This document shows positions 15,389-23,524 of a stretch of 34,052 nucleotides of DNA, piece after piece. Within the stretch, counting starts at the first letter, position 1; every line of letters begins with the position of its first letter. Below the pieces are notes generated by a model. The model was not told where the DNA came from. It was given only the letters and a program-made list of their open reading frames with translations, and ran no database searches. A program made the position numbers and the translations under genes. Source of the DNA: Lachnospiraceae bacterium (lineage in GTDB: Bacteria; Bacillota; Clostridia; Lachnospirales; Lachnospiraceae); assembly GCA_016286035.1 (NCBI GenBank), contig JAEERY010000089.1, positions 1 through 34,052 on the forward strand, in the 5' to 3' direction.

Positions 15389-17385
15389 TGAAGAAAATTG
15401 TCATTTTTTCGGGAACAACTGAAGGACATATGCTTTCTGACATGCTTAGCGGATCAGGCGTGGAACATCATGTCTGTGTGGCATCGGATTACGGCAGTGA
15501 CGTGATGGATAATAACAGCTTAGCATCCATACATGTGGGAAGAATGGATGCATTACAGATGAAGGATTATCTTAACGGACTTGATATTAGGGAAACAGAT
15601 ATCGTAATAGATGCGACACATCCCTATGCGACAGAGGTCACACACAATATCAAAGAGGCTGTAAAAAACATCGGGGCCATTTATGTAAGGATACAAAGAG
15701 AAAGCATTGACTGCGATGAAAGCATTAACAGATATGATTCGGTAGCGGAATGCGCAAAAGCACTGGATGCTACGGAAGGCAACATACTGCTTACGATAGG
15801 CAGCAATCAGCTTGGGGCATATTGCGAAAACGTTTCCGATGAGACAAAAAAGAGGACATATGTGAGGATACTGCCCGTAAATGAGAGCCTTAAGATATGC
15901 GGTGAGCAGGATATCCCCTCAAAAAACATAATAGCCATGCACGGGCCGTTCGGAAGAGAACTTAATACGGCTTTGATGAAACAGTATGATATAAAGCATA
16001 TCGTTACAAAAGACAGCGGCGTAAGCGGCGGGTTTGAGGAAAAGTTAGAGGCTTCTGCTTTAGTCAAAGCCAGATGTCATGTGATAAACAGACCACAGGA
16101 TGATGAAGGGATAAGCATATACAAAGCCTTTGAGATGGCAACAGGAAAAAAGTATGATGACGATAAAAAAATGAGTATCGTTATTGCGGGATACGGACCC
16201 GGCAGTAATGGCTGTGTCATAGCCGATCTTAACGGGATGATCAGGGAGAGTGATGCCGTATTCGGAGCCAAAAGACTTATTGAGAATGTTGATGCAAAAA
16301 GAAAGTATCCGGTATATATGCCTGATGACATCCTTGATATCCTAAAAAAGGATATCGGTATTAAGAAAGCGGTGATCCTTTATACCGGAGACTGTTCGTT
16401 CTACAGCGGAGCTTCAAAGATGCTGCAGGCTTTATCGGAAAGACTGCCTGATGCAAATATAAGGGTATTACCCGGTATATCCAGTGTGTCATATCTGTCT
16501 GCTGCCGTTAAGGAAAGTTATGATGATGCGATCCTTTTCAGTATTCACGGAAGAAATGATGCCTTCAGGCTAAACGAGCTTATAGATCATATCATCTATA
16601 ACAGAAAGACCTTTGTTCTGCTCTCCGGTGATGAAGACCTAAGAAACGTAGCAGGAATTACTGAGGATCATAATCTTGATTGTCGGTTTATAGTCGGAAA
16701 GGATCTCTCATATGATGACGAGAAGATACTTACACTGAACACAAAAGAGGCGAAGGCCTATGAAGGCGGAGGCATACTCACACTTCTTGTAATAAATGAG
16801 AATGCAAAAAAACGTCCCGTGACGGGGCTGCTTTGTGATGACATGTTCATAAGGGACAAGGTCCCGATGACAAAGGAATGCATAAGAAACGAGAGTATCA
16901 TAAGGCTGAACATCCTGTGCGGGGATATAGTATATGATATCGGGGGCGGTACGGGTTCCGTGGCGATAAGTATAGGAGCTTTGCATCCATCACTTAAAGT
17001 CTATACATTCGAAAAGAAAAAGGAAGCGTATGAGCTTATTAAAAAGAATATAGATAATCTTCATACGAAAAACGTGATACCGGTTCTTGGGGAGGCACCT
17101 CAGATACTTAAAGACTATCCTGCACCTGACAGAGTCTTTATAGGTGGAAGCAGCAAAAGACTTAAAGAGATCATCTGTGAACTTAAGATGAAAAAAGCAG
17201 GTGTCAGATATGTTGTGAACGCTGTAAGCCTGGAGACCATGGCTGCTACTCAGGATATAATAAGAGACTTTGATGCAAAAGACGTGGATATCATACAGAT
17301 CTCATGCTCAAACATTAAAAAGATCGGAGAGCATAACATGATGCAGTCAGAAAACCCTGTTATGATATTTGCATTTACCATTTGA
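15388..17385 (+). CDS. cbiJET: triple fusion CbiJ-CbiE-CbiT
   Basis: Three pathway enzymes are joined in 665 residues. Residues 1 to about 255 are CbiJ, the NAD(P)H-dependent cobalt-precorrin-6A reductase (IFSGTTEGHMLS, DATHPYATEV, then VTKDSGVSGGFEEKLEA). Residues about 262-470 are CbiE, the C5-methyltransferase-type tetrapyrrole methylase (IVIAGYGPGSNG, VILYTGDCSFYSGAS, PGISSVSYLSA). Residues about 480-665 are CbiT, the C15-methyltransferase and decarboxylase, with SAM loop DIGGGTGS at 517-524. CbiE-CbiT fusions equal CobL and are common; adding the reductase at the front is less so. The start shares one base with the cbiH stop (TGATG). Confidence 0.92.
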   Translation: MKKIVIFSGTTEGHMLSDMLSGSGVEHHVCVASDYGSDVMDNNSLASIHVGRMDALQMKDYLNGLDIRETDIVIDATHPYATEVTHNIKEAVKNIGAIYVRIQRESIDCDESINRYDSVAECAKALDATEGNILLTIGSNQLGAYCENVSDETKKRTYVRILPVNESLKICGEQDIPSKNIIAMHGPFGRELNTALMKQYDIKHIVTKDSGVSGGFEEKLEASALVKARCHVINRPQDDEGISIYKAFEMATGKKYDDDKKMSIVIAGYGPGSNGCVIADLNGMIRESDAVFGAKRLIENVDAKRKYPVYMPDDILDILKKDIGIKKAVILYTGDCSFYSGASKMLQALSERLPDANIRVLPGISSVSYLSAAVKESYDDAILFSIHGRNDAFRLNELIDHIIYNRKTFVLLSGDEDLRNVAGITEDHNLDCRFIVGKDLSYDDEKILTLNTKEAKAYEGGGILTLLVINENAKKRPVTGLLCDDMFIRDKVPMTKECIRNESIIRLNILCGDIVYDIGGGTGSVAISIGALHPSLKVYTFEKKKEAYELIKKNIDNLHTKNVIPVLGEAPQILKDYPAPDRVFIGGSSKRLKEIICELKMKKAGVRYVVNAVSLETMAATQDIIRDFDAKDVDIIQISCSNIKKIGEHNMMQSENPVMIFAFTI

Positions 17386-18803
17386 CGGATATGACTGATA
17401 TAAATAAGGACACATGCAAAGTTAATATTCAAAGAGTTATGATCGCGGCAGCAAGCAGCGGGAGCGGAAAGACTCTTGTCACATGCGGACTTTTAAAGGC
17501 TTTAAAGAAGCGTGGGATAGATATAAGGTCATACAAGTGCGGACCTGATTACATTGATCCGATGTTTCATAAGAAGGTTTTAAATATCGACAGTGAGAAT
17601 CTTGATTCATTCTTTTCCGATAAGGATTATCTTAGGCATATCCTTTTAAAGAAAGGAGAAGGATCTGCTCTCATTGAGGGAGTCATGGGGCTGTATGACG
17701 GTATAAGTCCTGCTGATGATATGGCTTCGGCTTATGATATCGCCCATCTTACAGATACACCCATCGTTTTACTGATCGATGGAAGGGGAGCGGGAAGGAC
17801 GATGATCTCCGTTATCAAAGGGATCCTTTCCGATGACAGATATTCACTTATAAAAGGTATCATCCTGAACCGTGTATCAAGACCGTATTTTGAAAAGATA
17901 AAGCCTTATATCGAAACTGAACTTAAAAAGGCAGGATTTAAAGACGTTACATGTATCGGATGTATTCCCAAACTCAAAGATATAAATATCGAAAGCAGAT
18001 ATCTGGGACTTAAGCTTCCTAATGAGATAGAGGATATAAACAGACAGCTTGAAAGAGTCTCTCTGGCGATCGAGGAAAACTGCGACATCGATAAACTCAC
18101 AGATATTATGAGAGAGGCCAAGCCTTTTACGGGTGATGTTTGTAAAAGGACGCAAAAAGAGAATAAGGAGCTGATCCTTGCGGTCGCATATGATGAAGCC
18201 TTTTGTTTTTACTATAAAGAGAATCTTGATATCTTTCGCGAAACGGGTGTCAGAATTGAGTTCTTTTCACCGCTTAATGACGATCATATACCAAAAGGTT
18301 CTTCGGGACTGTTACTGGGAGGGGGTTACCCGGAACTGTTCCTTAAAAAACTGAGTTCAAACAGATCTATGCTTGATTCCATAAGGAATGCGATAAATTC
18401 AGGCATGCCATCCCTTGCGGAGTGCGGCGGATTCATGTATCTGCATAAATATGTCACAGATATAGATCATAACAGATATGAGCTTTTGGGACTTATTAAC
18501 GGAGAATGCCGCTATACACAGTCACTGGTAAGATTCGGATATCTTAAAATGGAAAGCTGCAAAGAGAATGCATCCAAACTTGCCAAAAGCCTTGTTGGTA
18601 TCAAAGGGCATGAGTTTCATTACTATGACAGCACTACAAACGGTGACAGCTTAAGGGCGGTAAAACCTGACGGCAGCAGGGCCTGGGACTGTATGATAAC
18701 GGATGAGAATAATTTATGGGGGTTCTCACACTTTTATTACGGTTCACATGTTAGTATGATTAATGAATTTTATCGGAGGATGCGGGAATATGCAGACAGA
18801 TGA
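17382..18803 (+). CDS. cbiA: cobyrinic acid a,c-diamide synthase
   Basis: CbiA uses glutamine and ATP to amidate the a and c side chains of cob(II)yrinic acid. The 473 residues contain the P-loop AAASSGSGKTLV (about 23-34), KCGPDYIDPMFH, the switch GVMGLYDGI, and a C-terminal class I amidotransferase with nucleophile Cys348 (AECGGFMYL) and His450 (GFSHFYYGSH). Two starts are possible: TTG 17382, overlapping the cbiJET stop as TTGA like cobS and cbiD, or ATG 17391. Neither has a clear ribosome site. Domain conservation starts later, so the choice does not affect function. Confidence 0.92.
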   Translation: MTDMTDINKDTCKVNIQRVMIAAASSGSGKTLVTCGLLKALKKRGIDIRSYKCGPDYIDPMFHKKVLNIDSENLDSFFSDKDYLRHILLKKGEGSALIEGVMGLYDGISPADDMASAYDIAHLTDTPIVLLIDGRGAGRTMISVIKGILSDDRYSLIKGIILNRVSRPYFEKIKPYIETELKKAGFKDVTCIGCIPKLKDINIESRYLGLKLPNEIEDINRQLERVSLAIEENCDIDKLTDIMREAKPFTGDVCKRTQKENKELILAVAYDEAFCFYYKENLDIFRETGVRIEFFSPLNDDHIPKGSSGLLLGGGYPELFLKKLSSNRSMLDSIRNAINSGMPSLAECGGFMYLHKYVTDIDHNRYELLGLINGECRYTQSLVRFGYLKMESCKENASKLAKSLVGIKGHEFHYYDSTTNGDSLRAVKPDGSRAWDCMITDENNLWGFSHFYYGSHVSMINEFYRRMREYADR

Positions 18804-19032
18804 TTCCAGTCGCTTTTTTGCAAATCGAAAATGCGAGTATTATCCCTGCCACAAATACAGTGACGATATAAACTGTCTTTTCTGTTTTTGCCCACTGTAC
18901 GATATGGATTGTCCGGGGAATTATAAGATGGTCGAGAAGAACGGAAAGCTTGTAAAAAGCTGTATAGACTGTATCTTCCCTCATGTTCCGGAGAATTATG
19001 ATCTCGTAATGGAACTTCTGAGAAAAAGATAA
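18790..19032 (+). CDS. cysteine-rich small domain protein, cobalamin-operon associated
   Basis: This 80-residue protein matches the uncharacterised cysteine-rich small domain family (PF04071 type), which recurs beside cobalamin genes. ATG 18790 is chosen because GGAGGA (18775-18780) lies nine bases upstream; an in-frame start at 18763 would lie before that site. Eight cysteines are seen at residues 15, 20, 29, 32, 34, 41, 58 and 61, including CEYYPCH, CLFCFCPLY and CIDC. They suggest a zinc site or iron-sulfur cluster. It overlaps cbiA by 14 bases, so the two are probably translated together. The function is unknown; a cobalt or corrinoid handling role is only an inference from context. Confidence 0.82.
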   Translation: MQTDDSSRFFANRKCEYYPCHKYSDDINCLFCFCPLYDMDCPGNYKMVEKNGKLVKSCIDCIFPHVPENYDLVMELLRKR

Positions 19033-19065
19033 AACCAAAAGTGTAAGGAGAAGGAGAATTAATTT

Positions 19066-20571
19066 ATGGGAGAGAATATTAACGAACTGCAGGAAAAAGC
19101 GGCGATGTCTGAAATGCAGAGAGCGAACAGGGTGGGCGTTGTATGTCAGACCATTCTGCTTTGTATCATAGCTGCGGCTTATCTGCTGGAGCTGATCAAG
19201 GGAAACAGGACTTTAGGATATACACTCCTTGTATTGGCACTTTGCATAGCACCGGTGATACTTGCAAGGATGGCTTATAACAAGCAGAGAGATTGCGAAT
19301 TTGCGGTAATGCGTATCATAGGGATAGGATTTGCATTGCTGTATACGGTGGTTCTTTTCACAGCAAACAACAACCTGGTTTTCACATATGTACTGCCGAT
19401 GCTCCTTATATGTATGCTGTTTAATAATGTCAGGTTTGTATATATCATAGGGATCGGCGCGATACTTGAGAACGTCTTTGATGTTATATACGAGGCGGTG
19501 ATCAAAAAGAATACATCCGCTGAAAACATAGTAAGCTATGAGATACAGGTACTTCTTGTTTTGATGTGTGTAATATTCTTTATCATGATAAACAGGATGT
19601 ATGCACTGTTTAATGAGATAAGAGCTGCAAGACTCACACTTGAGAAAACAAAGATCAATGAACTGTTTGAGAAGATCCTTGGAATATCAAAGGCCATGTC
19701 TTCAAATGTTGAACTTGTTGAGTCCAAGATGATAAGCGTTAACTCATCAATGGAACAGACCATCAATTCAATGTCTGAAGTAAGCACAGGTACCAATGAA
19801 TCTGCAGAAGCCATTCAGAATCAGCTTGTTAAGACAGAACTTATCCAGGACAGCATAGGACAGGTTGAGAATGCGGTTGAAGAGATCGCAGGATATATGG
19901 ATAAGTCCATTGAGGCAGTTGAACAGGGACGTGAAAAGATCGACAATATCAACACTCTTGCAGAAGAGGCTGAAAAGGCAGGAAACGAGGTTGTTTCTTC
20001 ACTTGAGGCATTCACGGAATACACTAACAAGATGAACTCCATCACAGAGCTTATCAACAGTGTTGCTTCACAGACAAGCCTGCTTGCATTAAACGCTTCA
20101 ATAGAGGCAGCAAGAGCAGGAGAGGCAGGAAGAGGATTCGCGGTTGTTGCTACCGAGATTTCAAATCTTGCAGGACAGACAACAAGTGCTACAGCAGATA
20201 TCAACGAACTCATAAACAATATATCTTCTCAGCTCAACAACATGGTTGAAAAGATAGATACACTTGTTTCTACCAACAAGACCCAGAATGAGACAGCTCT
20301 TTTGGCTGCAGAGAGCTTCACAGCTATCAATGAGAGCATTGAGCAGATGAAGAATCAGTCAGCTGAACTTAATGATTCGGTTGAAAAACTCGCAGATGCA
20401 AACAGAGAGATCGTTGATTCGATCCAGACCATCTCAGCGATAACCGAAGAGGTAAGCGCTCATTCATCTGAGACTTATACAGCAAGTGAGATGAACCAGG
20501 AGATCTTAAAGGAAGTTGAGAGACTGGTAGTTGAGCTTAACGAAGAAGCCAGACAGCTTAATGAAGAGTAG
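19066..20571 (+). CDS. methyl-accepting chemotaxis protein, six-helix membrane sensor
   Basis: This 501-residue chemoreceptor has six hydrophobic segments within residues 23-180 (about 23-44, 50-70, 83-100, 104-119, 122-145 and 157-178) and no sizeable extracellular domain. Residues about 190-500 form the cytoplasmic coiled coil, and the hairpin tip that contacts CheA and CheW is seen around 333-365 ([20 protein letters not shown], then GRGFAVVA). I see no clear HAMP domain. AAGGAGAAGGAG precedes the start. It begins 33 bases after the cysteine-rich gene, with no terminator or evident promoter between, and is followed by a strong terminator. It may therefore belong to the cobalamin transcript. 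The ligand is unknown. Confidence 0.9.
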   Translation: MGENINELQEKAAMSEMQRANRVGVVCQTILLCIIAAAYLLELIKGNRTLGYTLLVLALCIAPVILARMAYNKQRDCEFAVMRIIGIGFALLYTVVLFTANNNLVFTYVLPMLLICMLFNNVRFVYIIGIGAILENVFDVIYEAVIKKNTSAENIVSYEIQVLLVLMCVIFFIMINRMYALFNEIRAARLTLEKTKINELFEKILGISKAMSSNVELVESKMISVNSSMEQTINSMSEVSTGTNESAEAIQNQLVKTELIQDSIGQVENAVEEIAGYMDKSIEAVEQGREKIDNINTLAEEAEKAGNEVVSSLEAFTEYTNKMNSITELINSVASQTSLLALNASIEAARAGEAGRGFAVVATEISNLAGQTTSATADINELINNISSQLNNMVEKIDTLVSTNKTQNETALLAAESFTAINESIEQMKNQSAELNDSVEKLADANREIVDSIQTISAITEEVSAHSSETYTASEMNQEILKEVERLVVELNEEARQLNEE

Positions 20572-20587
20572 TTTTTGAAATGTATTT

Positions 20588-20623
20588 AAAAAGGGAAAAG
20601 GCCAGTAACCTTTTCCCTTTTTT
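20588..20623. terminator. bidirectional intrinsic terminator
   Basis: A 14-base stem pairs AAAAAGGGAAAAGG (20588-20601) with CCTTTTCCCTTTTT (20609-20622) around a seven-base loop. The T-run on one strand and the A-run on the other let it work in both directions. It lies between the stop of the chemoreceptor gene and the stop of the convergent EIIC-like gene, so it probably ends both transcripts. Confidence 0.9.
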
Positions 20624-20635
20624 GATGCTCATATA

Positions 20636-21715
20636 TTAAACTTCAAGTTTGAGATCGTTTTCTTTGATCCATCCGATCTTTCTTAAGATGAGACCGAATA
20701 CAAAGGTTAATATCGCAGGAAGCACGAAGCTTATCAAAACAAGTCCGAGCCAGTCAAATCCTGTGATGGAAGTCTTTGTGCCGGCAGCCATATCATTGAG
20801 CCATCCTGTATATACACCGATCTGTCCGACAAGTCCGCAGGTTCCCATTCCTGATGAGATGGCCTCACCGTTCATCTGCATCTTAAAGACGCATGTTGCT
20901 ATAGGTCCTGTTATGGCTGATGTTAAGATGGGAGCGATCCAGATCTTAGGATTCTTTACGATGTTACCCATCTGAAGCATACTTGTTCCAAGTCCCTGGG
21001 AGATAAGTCCGCCGACCTTGTTCTCCTTAAAGCTCATTACCGCAAAACCGACCATCTGTGCACAGCATCCTGCAACAGCAGCTCCGCCTGCAAGACCGGT
21101 AAGTGAAAGAGCGGCACATATGGCAGCACTGCTTATCGGAAGTGTAAGAGCGATACCTACTATAACTGATACGAGCATTCCCATCATGAAAGGATGAAGC
21201 TCTGTTGCCCACATGATGAGCTTACCTACAGAACTTGCGGCATTACCGATCCAGGGAGCGATACCCATAGCGAGCAGTACGCCTATCATAATGGTAACAA
21301 GGGGAGTTACCAGTATATCTATCTTTGTTTCCTTTGATATAAGCTTACCGCATTCTGTTGCGATGATAGAAATTATGAGCACTGCAAGAGGACCGCCTGC
21401 ACCACCGAGTGCATTTGAAGCCGCACCTACAGCGAGCATTGAGAAGAGTACCAGGTTTGGAGCCTTAAGAGCGTATGCTATCGCAACTGCCATGGCGGGA
21501 CCTGAAACCGACTTGGCATATCCGCCCATGTCTATAAGGGCCTGTATACCCAGTTGCTGACCGAGAGTACCTATGATGGTACCGATCAAAAGTGAAGCAA
21601 AAAGACCGCTTGCCATGGCTCCCATGGCATCTATGAAATATCTTTTGAGAGATATCTGTACGTCCTTTTTCTTCAGAAATGCCTTGAACTTTGATTCGTT
21701 GTTTGTCTTTTCCAT
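20636..21715 (-). CDS. PTS EIIC-like membrane protein (PfoR type), candidate niacin transporter
   Basis: This 359-residue protein has about ten hydrophobic segments and resembles the PTS_EIIC_2/PfoR family (FIDAMGAMASGLFASLLIGT, GAASNALGGAGGPLAVLI, SSGMGTCGLVGQIGVYTG). It lacks EIIA and EIIB domains, and no PTS partner genes are nearby. AGGAGA precedes the start by eight bases on the minus strand. It lies 23 bases downstream of the NiaR-type gene in the same operon. Published NiaR regulon reconstructions include uncharacterised membrane proteins proposed as niacin transporters. I infer the same role here, but sugar transport or regulation of a neighbouring system cannot be ruled out. Confidence 0.75.
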   Translation of the reverse strand: MEKTNNESKFKAFLKKKDVQISLKRYFIDAMGAMASGLFASLLIGTIIGTLGQQLGIQALIDMGGYAKSVSGPAMAVAIAYALKAPNLVLFSMLAVGAASNALGGAGGPLAVLIISIIATECGKLISKETKIDILVTPLVTIMIGVLLAMGIAPWIGNAASSVGKLIMWATELHPFMMGMLVSVIVGIALTLPISSAAICAALSLTGLAGGAAVAGCCAQMVGFAVMSFKENKVGGLISQGLGTSMLQMGNIVKNPKIWIAPILTSAITGPIATCVFKMQMNGEAISSGMGTCGLVGQIGVYTGWLNDMAAGTKTSITGFDWLGLVLISFVLPAILTFVFGLILRKIGWIKENDLKLEV

Positions 21716-21738
21716 AATGTTTCTCCTATGTATGTAAA

Positions 21739-22278
21739 TTATTTTGTAAGGCCCTTGGGCTCATAGTCTGTAAGAGGAGCAAGAAAACCGTTATTCTTAA
21801 GTGACTCCTCAACAAGAGTAAGTATATTTTCGTCATCGGCTACCACCGTGTGATAGTGATATCCGCCCGTGGTGTTCATCAGCAGACTCGAATGACCGTT
21901 TTTAATATCGTTGCAGAACAGTTCTATATCCCTGCGTGATCTTATGTTTAACGGTGCATGTATCTCTCCGTACACCCTGTGATATATAAATACATCCTTT
22001 ATACGCGCTCCGAGATCTACGATAAGATTTAACTCATCCTCGGTCTCTTCCGGAGTATGATGCACCTTAAAGATGCGGACCGACTCCTGTGAATGGTCAA
22101 GTATATAGCCCTTGGGAGTTGATATGATATCGTATCCGTTTTCCTTAAGACTGTTAATATCCTTTACGATTATCTGTCTGCTCACTTTGAATGTATCTGA
22201 AAGAGTGTTTCCCGAGACAGGAGAATCGGAGATCTTTAACATCTCTATTATCTTTTCTTGTCTGTTTAATGCTGACAT
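21739..22278 (-). CDS. niaR: NiaR-type niacin-responsive repressor (HTH + 3H domain)
   Basis: NiaR represses NAD synthesis or niacin uptake genes when niacin is available. The 179 residues comprise an N-terminal winged helix (about 5-60, with SGNTLSDTFKVSRQIIVKDI) and a 3H domain (about 68-172). The latter's conserved metal-binding histidines are visible as His73/His74 and His141-x-His143 (GGYHYHTVV). I start at the ATG at 22278 because GAGGTGG lies five bases upstream; an in-frame GTG at 22287 falls inside that ribosome site. A good promoter with a palindromic candidate operator lies upstream (22315-22357), which suggests autoregulation. Confidence 0.88.
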   Translation of the reverse strand: MSALNRQEKIIEMLKISDSPVSGNTLSDTFKVSRQIIVKDINSLKENGYDIISTPKGYILDHSQESVRIFKVHHTPEETEDELNLIVDLGARIKDVFIYHRVYGEIHAPLNIRSRRDIELFCNDIKNGHSSLLMNTTGGYHYHTVVADDENILTLVEESLKNNGFLAPLTDYEPKGLTK

Positions 22279-22314
22279 ATGTTCCACCTCGAATTATGTT
22301 TGACTGTTTCGTGA

Positions 22315-22343
22315 AGTATACCACATAAATTTACAGGTGTAAA
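22315..22343 (-). promoter_or_regulatory. promoter of the niaR-EIIC operon
   Basis: On the minus strand TTTACA (plus positions 22338-22343) and TATACT (22315-22320) are separated by exactly 17 bases, a near-consensus housekeeping promoter. The -35 box lies inside the palindrome described at 22330-22343, so a bound repressor would block polymerase. Confidence 0.8.
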
Positions 22344-22357
22344 CCCCAGGTGTAAAC
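22330..22357. promoter_or_regulatory. candidate NiaR operator
   Basis: TTTACAGGTGTAAA (22330-22343) is a perfect 14-base inverted repeat. Its half CAGGTGTAAAC (22334-22344) recurs exactly at 22347-22357, thirteen bases on, so two sites lie on nearly the same helix face plus a slight offset. The first covers the -35 box of the niaR promoter. The CCTG core flanked by ACA/TGT fits my recollection of Firmicutes NiaR sites, but I could not check this against a motif collection. Confidence 0.65.
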
Positions 22358-22377
22358 TTTTTTAAACGACCGCAATC

Positions 22378-22386
22378 TGTTATAAT
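22378..22386 (+). promoter_or_regulatory. extended -10 promoter for the aminotransferase operon
   Basis: TGTTATAAT contains TG at 22378-22379, one spacer base, and a perfect TATAAT at 22381-22386. The -35 region (around 22358-22363) is only T-rich, which is tolerated with an extended -10. The start codon follows at 22419. The promoter diverges from that of niaR, and the candidate operator lies between them. Confidence 0.7.
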
Positions 22387-22418
22387 TTCAAAGTGGATGT
22401 TTTAAGGAGATATTGGAT

Positions 22419-23513
22419 ATGGAAAAGATAATGCCTAACAGGCTGGACAGAGGATTTTTCCAGCATCAGGAAGAATTTGAAAAGAAGGCAGTCGATGTAT
22501 TGAGATCCGGCTGGTATATACTTGGAAACGAGCTTAAGAACTTTGAAGAACAGTTTGCCGCATATATAGGAACAAAATACTGTGTAGGACTGGCAAGCGG
22601 ACTGGATGCTTTATGGATAGCATTCAGGGCACTTAATATAGGACCGGGTGATGAAGTAATAGTCCAGGGCAACACATATATAGCAAGTGTGATGGGTATC
22701 ACTATAAACGGTGCGACCCCTGTTTTTGTTGAACCTGATGAGTATTTCAATATTGATGCTGATGCTATCGAAGAAAAGATAACGGATAAGACCAAGGCCG
22801 TTCTTGTCGTTCACCTTTACGGACAGGCTTCAAACATGGGCAGGGTAAAGGATATATGTGAAAGACACAATCTTAAACTTGTAGAAGACTGTGCTCAGTC
22901 TCACGGGGCAAAGTTTGAGGGACAGACAACCGGTACTTTCGGAGATATCGGATGTTTTTCATTCTATCCTTCAAAGAACTTAGGAGCTTTCGGCGATGCC
23001 GGCGCTATAGTTACGGATGATGAAAAACTTGCAGACTTTATAAGGATATTCAGAAATTACGGCTCTGAAAAGAGATATCACAACATGTTAGTCGGAGCCA
23101 ATTCGAGACTCGATGAGATGCAGGCAGGTCTTTTGAGCGTCAGACTTAAGTATCTTGATGAAATGGCTGACGAAAAGAAAGTGTACTGCAACAGATATCT
23201 TAAAGAGATAAAAAACGATAAGATAATGCTTCCCAAGATAAGAGAAGGGGCGACTCATATATGGCATCAGTTTGTCATAAGATGTGAAAGCCGTGATGAG
23301 CTTATGAAGTATCTGGATGAGAAGAATATCGGAACGATAATACATTATCCGATACCTCCTCATCTTTCTGAAGCATATTCATATCTCGGATTTAAAGAGG
23401 GAGATCTTCCTGTTACCGAGAAATATGCAAAAACCGTGTTATCAATACCGCTGTATAACGGTATGACAAAAGAAGAGCAGGACTATGTCATTGACATGAT
23501 AAATGCTTTCTAA
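22419..23513 (+). CDS. DegT/DnrJ/EryC1-family PLP aminotransferase
   Basis: Enzymes of this family transaminate keto-sugars bound to nucleotides, giving amino sugars for glycans or secondary metabolites. The 364 residues begin at ATG 22419, eight bases after AAGGAGA (22404-22410); an in-frame TTG at 22413 is too close to that site. Seen features are the N-terminal LRSGWYILGNELKNFEEQFA, LASGLDALWIAFRAL, VEDCAQSHGA, and the PLP lysine Lys186 in SFYPSKNLGAFGDAG. No sugar-nucleotide dehydratase, epimerase or glycosyltransferase is nearby, so the substrate cannot be named. An FdtB-like 3-keto-sugar transaminase is one possibility. Confidence 0.88.
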   Translation: MEKIMPNRLDRGFFQHQEEFEKKAVDVLRSGWYILGNELKNFEEQFAAYIGTKYCVGLASGLDALWIAFRALNIGPGDEVIVQGNTYIASVMGITINGATPVFVEPDEYFNIDADAIEEKITDKTKAVLVVHLYGQASNMGRVKDICERHNLKLVEDCAQSHGAKFEGQTTGTFGDIGCFSFYPSKNLGAFGDAGAIVTDDEKLADFIRIFRNYGSEKRYHNMLVGANSRLDEMQAGLLSVRLKYLDEMADEKKVYCNRYLKEIKNDKIMLPKIREGATHIWHQFVIRCESRDELMKYLDEKNIGTIIHYPIPPHLSEAYSYLGFKEGDLPVTEKYAKTVLSIPLYNGMTKEEQDYVIDMINAF

Positions 23514-23524
23514 GGGATATAAAC

